The position numbers and the translations under genes are program-made. Positions 1 through 5,000 of a stretch of 8,023 nt of DNA are shown piece after piece (position 1 is the first letter of the stretch; each line of letters opens with the position of its first letter). The stretch covers positions 1 to 8,023 of the forward strand of contig CAJWOB010000103.1 in the NCBI GenBank assembly GCA_913043885.1, read 5' to 3'. Source of the DNA: an uncultured Spirochaetaceae bacterium (GTDB lineage: Bacteria > Spirochaetota > Spirochaetia > SZUA-6 > Bin103). Below the pieces are notes generated by a model. The model searched no databases. It worked only from the letters and a program-made list of their open reading frames with translations, and had not been told where the DNA came from.

Positions 1-19
1 GCGGCCGGCTAGAGGCCGC
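1..19. other. GC-rich inverted repeat ahead of the aminotransferase
   Basis: GCGGCC at 1-6 is matched by GGCCGC at 14-19 across a 7-base loop, and the stem might extend left of the window. No T-run follows. It could be the end of a terminator for an upstream gene, or chance in GC-rich DNA. If it is intergenic, it supports starting the aminotransferase at 41 rather than further left. Confidence 0.25.
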
Positions 20-40
20 GACCCCGGTTGCCCGGCACAC

Positions 41-1165
41 GTGCTCAGCGACTCGAGTAGGCAAGCGGACTTTCCCTCCCTCGCCGGGCGCAGCTACCTG
101 AATACGGCGGCTGAGGGCATACCGCCGGAGACGGTGGTGCGCGCGCTGCACCAGTACGCCGAGGACAAGCTGTTGGGCATGGACGGTCGCGAGCTGCACC
201 AGGTGCAGTGGGAGGGGGCCAAACGCGAAGCCGCCAGCGCCTACGGGCTCTCGGTGGACGAGATCGGCATCTGCTCCTCCTCGTCGGAGGCGTTCAACCT
301 GGCAGCGATGGCGCTCCAGCTCCGCGAGGGCGACGAGGTGGTGATCAACGACCTCGACTTCCCGGCGGGGGCTACCCCATGGCTGCAGGACTCCTGCCCG
401 GCGCGCACACGGGTGTGGCAGGCGCGGGACGGCGCGCTACGGATAGAGGACCTCGAGCCGCTGCTCGGCCCTCGTACCCGCCTGGTGACTACGTCGCTGG
501 TGAGCTTCTTCAACGGCTACCGCATCGACGTCGACGAGCTCCTCGCCACCGTGCGTGGACACTCCCCGTCGCTGCTCGCCCTGGACGTCACCCAGGCGCT
601 GGGCCGGATCCCGCTGCAACTCGAAGACGTCGACCTCGTGGTGAGCTCGACGCACAAATGGATCCTGGCATCCCATGGCGGCGGGCTGGTGGGCGTCCCG
701 GCGGCGCGCGCATCCGAGTGGACCGTGCCGGCGGGCGGCTGGTTCCACCTCCAAGACGCCTTTGGCAGCGGGCGTTTCGAGCAAGCGGCAAGCAAGCCCG
801 GTGCCGCCAGCTTCACCGTCGGCATGCCCAACTACGCCGCGGTGTATGCCATCCACGCGGCACTGGCGTACATTCGGTCGGTCGGCGTCGCCGCAATCGA
901 CCAGCAGAAGCGGCCGCTGGTGCAACAGTGCCTCGCCGAGCTGAAGCGGCTCCCGGTGGAGCTGCTGACGCCGGACGAACCCGAGCACCTGGCCGGCATC
1001 CTCGCGTTCCGTCACCCCGAAGCAGAGCGGCTACACCAGAATCTGCGCGCGGCGGGCGTCCACACCATGAGTCACGCCGGCCGGCTGCGGGTGGCCATAC
1101 ACGGCTACAACACGGCTGCGGACATAGAGCGGCTGGTGCAGGTGCTGCGTAAAAGCCTCCGATGA
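41..1165 (+). CDS. Class V aminotransferase (PLP-dependent, cysteine desulfurase/isopenicillin-N-epimerase fold)
   Basis: This is a cytosolic PLP enzyme of about 374 residues, a normal length for class V aminotransferases. It has an N-terminal substrate-loop motif YLNTAAEG (19-26), a serine-rich phosphate-binding segment (SSSSEAFN, 79-86), the PLP-ring Asp and Gln in LDVTQALG (D182, Q185), and the Schiff-base lysine in SSTHKW (K206). A glycine-rich stretch follows it. These fix the fold. They do not fix the substrate: transaminase, epimerase, lyase and desulfurase activities all occur in this group. No conserved catalytic-loop Cys typical of NifS/IscS is obvious, so desulfurase is the less likely role. 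The GTG start at 41 has no clear Shine-Dalgarno, and the frame stays open to the left edge, so the true start could lie outside the window. The gene ends in TGA and is convergent with the small gene at 1215-1433, 49 bases away. Confidence 0.88.
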   Translation: MLSDSSRQADFPSLAGRSYLNTAAEGIPPETVVRALHQYAEDKLLGMDGRELHQVQWEGAKREAASAYGLSVDEIGICSSSSEAFNLAAMALQLREGDEVVINDLDFPAGATPWLQDSCPARTRVWQARDGALRIEDLEPLLGPRTRLVTTSLVSFFNGYRIDVDELLATVRGHSPSLLALDVTQALGRIPLQLEDVDLVVSSTHKWILASHGGGLVGVPAARASEWTVPAGGWFHLQDAFGSGRFEQAASKPGAASFTVGMPNYAAVYAIHAALAYIRSVGVAAIDQQKRPLVQQCLAELKRLPVELLTPDEPEHLAGILAFRHPEAERLHQNLRAAGVHTMSHAGRLRVAIHGYNTAADIERLVQVLRKSLR

Positions 1166-1183
1166 GAAGACCGTCCGGCACCT

Positions 1184-1210
1184 GCCAGCAGAATGGCTGG
1201 CCGCGGCCAG
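1184..1210. terminator. Overlapping dyads between convergent genes, possible bidirectional terminator
   Basis: GCCAGC (1184-1189) pairs with GCTGGC (1196-1201) over a 6-base loop. An overlapping perfect 14-base palindrome, CTGGCCGCGGCCAG, lies at 1197-1210. Both sit in the short gap between the ends of two convergent genes, where a shared terminator would be expected. Neither structure has a T-run on either side, so intrinsic termination is not proven. Confidence 0.35.
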
Positions 1211-1214
1211 GATC

Positions 1215-1433
1215 TTAGAGCAGCCCCCCTGCGTGCCGCACCGCTTCCTCGTAGGAGAGGTACATCGTGGTGTCGGTACACGCGCCCTTGAGATAGAGCC
1301 GCAAGAAATCCTCGTGCTTGCGACGCCGCGCCCGACGCATTTCGTTGATGAGCCTTGTCACCCATCCCTCGCGACCGAGCTTGTCGGTGCTCAGTACCAG
1401 GCTGCGAGAATGAACTCTAACAACGTCTGCCAT
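1215..1433 (-). CDS. Small basic protein of unknown family, paralogue A (72 aa)
   Basis: I do not recognise this family. The protein is 72 residues and matches the product of 4665-4883 without gaps: 38 of 72 residues are identical and most differences are conservative. Such agreement between two separate loci is good evidence that both are real genes. Shared features are the start MADV, an RSL motif at 10-12, W24, a basic run RARRR at 34-38 inside a likely amphipathic helix (about 22-46), D54-T-T, and a C-terminal H-x-GGLL. It has no signal peptide or membrane segment. Its single Cys (C52) is Ser in the paralogue, so a conserved Cys role is unlikely. A strong ribosome-binding site (GGGAGG on the minus strand, 1439-1444) lies five bases before the ATG. 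The gene is divergent from the regulator at 1662 and convergent with the aminotransferase. A weak resemblance to small basic DUF1127-type proteins (Trp plus Arg-rich helix) is possible, but the L-x-DIG motif is absent. Confidence 0.8.
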   Translation of the reverse strand: MADVVRVHSRSLVLSTDKLGREGWVTRLINEMRRARRRKHEDFLRLYLKGACTDTTMYLSYEEAVRHAGGLL

Positions 1434-1502
1434 TTTGGCCTCCCGTTTCGTTATGTAGGGAACCTATGACGCTGCTGCGCGACGGAGAATCCGGATTATT
1501 GC
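1392..1502 (-). repeat. Left arm of a 110-base imperfect inverted repeat (copy A)
   Basis: Read on the minus strand, this segment aligns with 4597-4706 on the plus strand at about 86 of 110 positions by eye, with one single-base length difference. It covers the promoter region, the leader, the ribosome-binding site and the first 14 codons of small gene A. The best block runs from GTCATAGGTT through the ribosome-binding site to about codon 14, with roughly 60 of 70 bases matching. The arms are about 3.1 kb apart and enclose the regulator. Duplication of a gene with its control region explains it most simply. Confidence 0.8.
1439..1497 (-). promoter_or_regulatory. Conserved promoter/leader and RBS of small gene A
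   Basis: On the minus strand the order is a perfect 10-base palindrome AATCCGGATT (1488-1497), the block GTCATAGGTT (1461-1470), ATAACGAAAC, then the ribosome-binding site GGGAGG (1439-1444), five bases from the ATG. The same order and spacing recur before small gene B. TAGGTT fits a loose TAnnnT -10 element, with the palindrome near the -35 position where a regulator could bind. Promoter assignment is inference; the conservation and the ribosome-binding site are seen directly. Confidence 0.5.
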
Positions 1503-1661
1503 CTAGCTCGTAGACGCCCGAGCTCTTGGCAGGACCTACGCCAAATGCCTTAGACTGGCGCCCCGGCGGCCGAGCTCTAATACGTAGCCTCGTGCAGCGC
1601 CGTAAGCGAGCACCAGCGGCGCTCCGCACACCGACGGCCGCGAACCAGGGTAACGCGACCA
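1503..1661 (+). promoter_or_regulatory. Intergenic region upstream of the LuxR-type regulator, candidate promoters
   Basis: There is no gene here. A possible plus-strand promoter is TTGGCA (1526-1531) with TAGACT (1551-1556), but the 19-base spacing is long. TCTAAT (1576-1581) is a better -10 match without a good -35 partner. The ribosome-binding site before the GTG at 1662 is poor: AGGG at 1647-1650, 11 bases away. Confidence 0.25.
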
Positions 1662-2480
1662 GTGGCAGACACGTTCGTCGGTCGGGAAACAGAGCTGACG
1701 GCCCTGTACGCCGCCTTTGAGCGCGCCAGCGGCGGCCATACCCAGCTGCTAATAGTGGTGGGAGAGCCCGGGGTAGGCAAGACCCGGCTCGCCGAACGCT
1801 GTAGCCAGGAGCACGTTGCGCGTGGCCCTATCCTGTGTGCGCGCTGCTATGAACACCAGGGAACGCCGCCGTTCTGGCTGTGGGTACAGCCGCTTCGTGC
1901 CTACCTGCGATCCCTCGACGACGGTGAGGTTCAGGATATCGCCGGTGGCGTCGCCCCGTCGCTCGTGGGCCTCCTCCCCGAGCTGAGTGAGTGGCTCCCC
2001 GGTGTGGCTGCCGCGCCAGAGGCCGACGACAGCGTCACCGCTCGCTTCCGCCTTTACGATGCAGTGACGAGGCTGCCGCAGCGCGTCGCCCGAGACACAC
2101 CACTCGTTCTCATCCTCGACGACCTCCACTGGGCGGACGAGGCCTCGCTGCTGCTCCTCGAGTACCTGGCTCGAGCGCTGCGCGACAGCCGCCTGCTGAT
2201 GGTCGGCACCTACCGTGACGTGCAACTCGGTCGCACCCACCACCTGGCGCGGACACTCAGCGATCTGACCCGGGAGCAGCTGTTCGAACGGCTGGCACTG
2301 CTACGGCTCGCAGAGCAGGAAGCTGCCACCCTGACCGAGGCCGTCGCAGGCCGTCCGATCGCGTCGAATCTCGCCTCGGCCATGTTCGACCGTACCGATG
2401 GCAATCCCCTGTTCGTCACCGAGATGGCGCGTGTCCTCGCCAGTAGCGGCGGCGACGAGGTGGGGCAACGCATCCCTTAA
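1662..2480 (+). CDS. Fragment 1 of the broken regulator: N-terminal AAA/STAND ATPase domain
   Basis: This 272-residue open segment ends at the first in-frame TAA. It holds the complete nucleotide-binding core: P-loop K40-T41, Walker B aspartates D153-D154, and the following HWAD that is typical of LAL regulators. Expressed alone it would bind ATP but lack the helical sensor region and the DNA-binding domain, so it could not work as a normal LuxR regulator. The TAA most likely replaces a GAA Glu codon. Confidence 0.6.
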   Translation: MADTFVGRETELTALYAAFERASGGHTQLLIVVGEPGVGKTRLAERCSQEHVARGPILCARCYEHQGTPPFWLWVQPLRAYLRSLDDGEVQDIAGGVAPSLVGLLPELSEWLPGVAAAPEADDSVTARFRLYDAVTRLPQRVARDTPLVLILDDLHWADEASLLLLEYLARALRDSRLLMVGTYRDVQLGRTHHLARTLSDLTREQLFERLALLRLAEQEAATLTEAVAGRPIASNLASAMFDRTDGNPLFVTEMARVLASSGGDEVGQRIP

Positions 2481-2492
2481 GGTATCCGCGAG

Positions 2493-3194
2493 GTGATCGG
2501 TACGCGGTTGGAGGGTCTGTCAGATGCCTGCAACGCGACGCTGCGCTGGGCTGCCCTCATGAGGACACCCGCCCTCAGCCTGCTTCGGGAACTGCAGGCC
2601 GATGTCACCGAGCAGGCTGTCATTGATGGCGTCAGCGAGGCGCTGGCCGCCGACGTTCTCATCGAGGCAGGTGACCAGGCGGACTCATACAACTTCGGGC
2701 ACGCCCTGATCCAGGAGACGGTAGTGTCCGAGCTGCTTGCAGCGGAACAGGTGCGGATGCATGCCGCCATCGCTGAAGCACTGACCCGTCGAGCCGATGC
2801 CAGGCGGGACGTCGACGCCGCGCAGCTGGCGTATCACTCCTTGCGCGCGGAGCCGGTGCTGGACACGCACTTGGTGCGGAGCGCCTGCGGCGCCGCCGGC
2901 GACGAGGCCATGGCTGCCCATGCCTTCGAAGCGGCTCAGGAGTGGTACGGCCATGCCGTCGACGTGGGTGACGCCGCCGACCTCGGCGCCCGTCATCTGT
3001 ACGGGCTGGCGCGCTCGCGAGCCGCCTTGATGGACGACCTTGCTGACTCCCCCGCTATTCTCCTGCGCTCGTTCGAACATTTTGTGACGACCAACGACCA
3101 CGCCATGGCGGTGGAGGTTGCCAGCGTAGCGGAGTGGCTGGCATTCCGGGCTAGCAACGCTGGGACTACTTCCATGGTGGAGCGTGCGTTGTGA
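2493..3194 (+). CDS. Fragment 2 of the broken regulator: winged-helix/helical linker region
   Basis: This open segment is in the same frame as the ATPase piece. A GTG at 2493 is the first start codon after the TAA, but no ribosome-binding site stands at a usual distance from it. The sequence continues the regulator: IGTRLEGLS and the following AAL-x-RTPALSLL stretch match the region after the ATPase in LAL proteins, and the rest is Ala-rich helices. It ends at TGA 3192-3194, which probably replaces an Arg CGA or a Gly GGA. Independent translation is doubtful. Confidence 0.4.
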   Translation: MIGTRLEGLSDACNATLRWAALMRTPALSLLRELQADVTEQAVIDGVSEALAADVLIEAGDQADSYNFGHALIQETVVSELLAAEQVRMHAAIAEALTRRADARRDVDAAQLAYHSLRAEPVLDTHLVRSACGAAGDEAMAAHAFEAAQEWYGHAVDVGDAADLGARHLYGLARSRAALMDDLADSPAILLRSFEHFVTTNDHAMAVEVASVAEWLAFRASNAGTTSMVERAL

Positions 3195-3308
3195 CATGCC
3201 GCGGAGGGCTCTCGCGCGGCGGCGCGACTGCATCTTTGCCATGCAAGCGCGCTCTTCTTTGAGTCAATAGACCTCGCTGCTGCCGCCGCGGCCCTCGAGC
3301 GTGCGGAG

Positions 3309-3833
3309 TTGTGGGCCGGGCGACGGGACGATCGGGGGCTCCAGGCGCGGTGTTGGCTGCTGCGTGGGGAAATGGCGTTGTGGGGGTACCTCGACCAGCC
3401 CGCCGCGCTGCGACACCTGGACCGAGCCCTGGAGCGAGCAGAGTCACTGGAAGATCTGGGCCTCGAAGCTCGGATCTCTGTCCGCCTCGTACAGGCCAAC
3501 CGAGGGCAGCTGGACGAGCGGTGGGAGCGACTGTCCTCACGAGCGGTGGCGATCGGCGAGCGGGTGCGGGGGCGCCTGGGCCACGTACTCCTCGCAGAGG
3601 TTGGCGCCTGTGAGGGGCTGCGCGGACAGTGGCAGGTTGCCCGCGACCTCTTGAGCCGCTCGGCAGCCATGTCGCGCAAGTACTCCACGGCCGTGAACGC
3701 GTTCGTCGCGCGGTTGGATTGGCTCGCAGGCGCAGCGGTCGCGGACCTCTGGCCTGTGCTCGAAGACTATCTTCCCGCTCAGGGAGAGACGCTCCACGGC
3801 GGCGTTCTCTTCCTCGGGATCCTTGTAGCCTAA
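3309..3833 (+). CDS. Fragment 3 of the broken regulator: TPR-like helical repeats
   Basis: The frame is open from 3195, and TTG at 3309 is the first usable start codon. The translation is helical and repeat-like, with segments such as ALRHLDRALERAESL and the Glu/Arg/Leu periodicity usual for TPR arrays of LAL regulators, where effectors or partner proteins bind. It has no catalytic motif. It ends at TAA 3831-3833, next to a TTG. As a stand-alone protein it is unlikely; it is best read as the middle of the 955-codon gene. Confidence 0.35.
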   Translation: MWAGRRDDRGLQARCWLLRGEMALWGYLDQPAALRHLDRALERAESLEDLGLEARISVRLVQANRGQLDERWERLSSRAVAIGERVRGRLGHVLLAEVGACEGLRGQWQVARDLLSRSAAMSRKYSTAVNAFVARLDWLAGAAVADLWPVLEDYLPAQGETLHGGVLFLGILVA

Positions 3834-4526
3834 TTGGCCTACGAAACTGGGGACGTAAGCCGAATTGCGCTCTGTCACCAGGCCGCCCGGCGGGCCCTGG
3901 ACCAAGATGTGGTGTGGCCCGGCCATGAGCTGTCCGCTCGCGTCGGCATGGCTTGGGCTGCCGTCGTTGGCGGCGACACCGAGGAGGCGCGGGGCCTATA
4001 TGACCAGCTGGCCGAGATCCGCCAGTCCCATTCTCTGGGCTATTCACTGCAGCGAGTCCTGGGAATCATCGCGGCGGAGAACGGCGAGCATAGTCGAGCG
4101 GCCCGGCACTTCCAGCAGGCGGTCGAGACGCTGCGCGCCGATGGGACCCGGCCAGAGTTGGGCTGGACCTGCCTCCACTACGGCATTCTGCTTCGCGATC
4201 AGCTCGACGATGCAGCGGGCGCGGTGGCGATGCTGGCCGAGGCAGGGCAGATCGCCGACGATCTGGAGATGCGCCCGCTGGCAGAGCGGGTCGCGCGGGA
4301 GTTTGGTGGCGGCGAGCGGCACACGCGCCCGGCCGGCCTGACCGAGCGCGAAGTGGCCGTGCTGCAGCTGGTGGCCCAGGGTCTGGCCAACAAAGAGGTG
4401 GCGGCCGAGCTGGGCATCGCCACCAATACCGTGGCAGTGCACCTACGCAACATCTTCGATAAAACCGGCGCCAAGAGCCGTACCGAAGCGGCGATGTTCG
4501 CGACCCGACATGGTCTGGCGTCCTAA
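3834..4526 (+). CDS. Fragment 4 of the broken regulator: C-terminal TPR-like part with LuxR-type HTH
   Basis: This 230-residue open segment could start at the TTG directly after the TAA at 3831, or at a later in-frame codon; no good ribosome-binding site is visible. Residues up to about 165 are TPR-like helices. The last 60 or so are a full GerE/LuxR helix-turn-helix: LTEREVAVLQLVAQGLANKE, then the recognition-helix stretch TVAVHLRNIFDKTGAKSR. The DNA-binding motif is intact. If reinitiation or an internal promoter made this piece, it could act as a free LuxR effector without ATP control. Confidence 0.5.
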   Translation: MAYETGDVSRIALCHQAARRALDQDVVWPGHELSARVGMAWAAVVGGDTEEARGLYDQLAEIRQSHSLGYSLQRVLGIIAAENGEHSRAARHFQQAVETLRADGTRPELGWTCLHYGILLRDQLDDAAGAVAMLAEAGQIADDLEMRPLAERVAREFGGGERHTRPAGLTEREVAVLQLVAQGLANKEVAAELGIATNTVAVHLRNIFDKTGAKSRTEAAMFATRHGLAS

Positions 4527-4546
4527 CTGGATAGCCGCCGACCGCT

Positions 4547-4564
4547 CTAAGTCATTTGACCTAG
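4547..4564. promoter_or_regulatory. Operator-like dyad after the regulator
   Basis: CTAAGTCA (4547-4554) and TGACCTAG (4557-4564) form an eight-pair dyad with one mismatch around a 2-base centre. It lies between the regulator's stop and the leader of small gene B. The spacing suits a dimeric DNA-binding site better than a terminator. The same dyad is not obvious before small gene A, so its role is uncertain. Confidence 0.25.
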
Positions 4565-4596
4565 GCGCCCCGCTCGCTCGCACCTCCACTGAATAA

Positions 4597-4706
4597 GCAA
4601 GAATCCCGATTTCGAGCGACGCCACCAGGTCATAGGTTCTCCCCATAACGAAACGGGAGGCCACATGGCAGACGTTATTCGGATTCATACTCGCAGCCTG
4701 GCACTG
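4597..4706 (+). repeat. Right arm of the 110-base imperfect inverted repeat (copy B)
   Basis: This is the counterpart of 1392-1502 in opposite orientation. Identity is highest from GTCATAGGTT (4629-4638) through the ribosome-binding site into codon 14 of small gene B, and lower in the upstream 40 bases (26 of 40). After about codon 14 the two coding regions diverge more, including at synonymous positions. Confidence 0.8.
4602..4660 (+). promoter_or_regulatory. Conserved promoter/leader and RBS of small gene B
   Basis: The order matches copy A: near-palindrome AATCCCGATT (4602-4611), GTCATAGGTT (4629-4638), ATAACGAAAC, and the ribosome-binding site GGGAGG (4655-4660), four bases from the ATG at 4665. 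If TAGGTT (4633-4638) is the -10, transcription would begin near 4645, leaving a leader of about 20 bases made almost wholly of conserved sequence. Confidence 0.5.
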
Positions 4707-4883
4707 ACAACGGGCACGGCACGTCGCGACAGATGGGTGAAGCGACTCGTCAGCGGCATGCACCGCGCGCGGCGTCGGGAGCTGGAAGATTACCTGCGGT
4801 TGCACCCCAACGGGGTCTCCGCCGATACCACAACCGACACCCGCTACACCCAGTCGGTCTGGCATGGGGGAGGTCTTCTCTGA
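4665..4883 (+). CDS. Small basic protein of unknown family, paralogue B (72 aa)
   Basis: This is the second member of the small family, exactly 72 residues like copy A, with 38 identical positions. Conserved points are MADV at the start, R10-S-L, W24-V, R27-L, M32, the basic run RARRR (34-38), E41-D, L44-R-L, G50, D54-T-T, Y61, V65, H67 and the terminal GGLL. The middle (about 22-46) should form a strongly basic amphipathic helix, suited to binding nucleic acid, membrane or a protein partner; none of these is shown. It contains no Cys and no signal peptide. It follows the regulator by 138 bases on the same strand, with its own conserved leader and strong ribosome-binding site. A hairpin separates it from the M81 gene, so it is probably its own transcription unit. 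RiPP precursor or regulator-associated small protein are both possible, and neither is supported by a recognised motif. Confidence 0.82.
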   Translation: MADVIRIHTRSLALTTGTARRDRWVKRLVSGMHRARRRELEDYLRLHPNGVSADTTTDTRYTQSVWHGGGLL

Positions 4884-4904
4884 GCCACCGCGAGGCGGGC
4901 GTGT

Positions 4905-4935
4905 GGCCGCACCGGCCCCACTGGCAGGTGCGGCC
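4905..4935 (+). terminator. Nine-pair hairpin after small gene B
   Basis: GGCCGCACC (4905-4913) pairs perfectly with GGTGCGGCC (4927-4935) across a 13-base loop, 22 bases past the stop of small gene B and before the M81 gene. This is where a terminator is expected. No T-run follows the stem, so it may be a weak or factor-assisted terminator, or an operator for the downstream operon. Confidence 0.45.
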
Positions 4936-4986
4936 GACCCCCGATCGCAGCTATCCTCGCTGCGCGGCGCAAGCGGCAGTTGCCGC

Positions 4987-4995
4987 AGAGGAGAG
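4987..4995 (+). promoter_or_regulatory. Ribosome-binding site that decides the M81 start
   Basis: AGAGGAGAG contains GGAG at 4990-4993, seven bases before the GTG at 5001. An in-frame TTG at 4980 lies upstream of this site and so cannot use it. The GTG start also gives the usual N-terminus of the family (GNILIGSFFQETN). Confidence 0.7.
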
Positions 4996-5000
4996 CTCCA

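Larger units (their letters stand above)
1662..4526 (+). pseudogene. LAL-type LuxR-family transcriptional regulator (AAA ATPase + TPR-like + HTH) with three in-frame stops
   Basis: One reading frame of 955 codons gives a large ATP-dependent LuxR regulator, the usual size for the LAL/MalT-like class. In order it has a P-loop GEPGVGKT (codons 34-41), Walker B LILDDLHWAD (150-159), sensor-like GTYRD (182-186), a long Ala/Leu-rich helical region resembling TPR repeats (about 275-880), and a C-terminal LuxR/GerE helix-turn-helix starting at LTEREV (893). Three in-frame stops interrupt it: codon 273 (TAA 2478-2480), codon 511 (TGA 3192-3194) and codon 724 (TAA 3831-3833). Homology is continuous across each, as in RIP-stop-GIREVIG, where family members commonly have Glu. 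No indel is seen. Nonsense mutation of a once-intact gene is the simplest reading; stop readthrough or sequence error are alternatives. The GTG start precedes a typical FVGRE opening. The gene lies between two divergent small paralogues, which makes them candidate targets. Confidence 0.72.

Noticed and set aside
208..1152. Long alternative-frame open reading frames over the aminotransferase, the M81 gene and the oxidoreductase.
   Set aside because: They are Arg/Ala/Pro/Gly-rich translations typical of shadow frames in GC-rich DNA, with no domain motifs, and the true frames carry clear family signatures.
1662..1669. Shared TGGCAGAC at the starts of the regulator and both small genes.
   Set aside because: Eight bases encoding a common N-terminus can match by chance. 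The regulator lacks the rest of the conserved leader and its ribosome-binding site.
1662..4526. Stop-codon reassignment, or selenocysteine at the TGA, to explain the interrupted regulator.
   Set aside because: Both TAA and TGA interrupt the frame, while neighbouring genes use TAA, TAG and TGA as normal stops. LAL regulators have no conserved selenocysteine, and the TGA position suits Arg or Gly.
1215..4883. The C-terminal GGLL of the small proteins as a Pup-like or ubiquitin-like modifier tail, or as a double-glycine bacteriocin leader.
   Set aside because: Pup ends in GGQ or GGE and ubiquitin-like modifiers have a beta-grasp fold; this protein looks helical and basic. A double-Gly leader would be followed by a mature peptide, but only two residues remain. 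No transporter, protease or modifying enzyme of those systems is nearby.
1215..4883. The segment between the small genes as a transposon or insertion sequence.
   Set aside because: No transposase or recombinase gene is visible, and I see no target-site duplication. The repeated arms contain promoters and coding starts, which fits gene duplication better.
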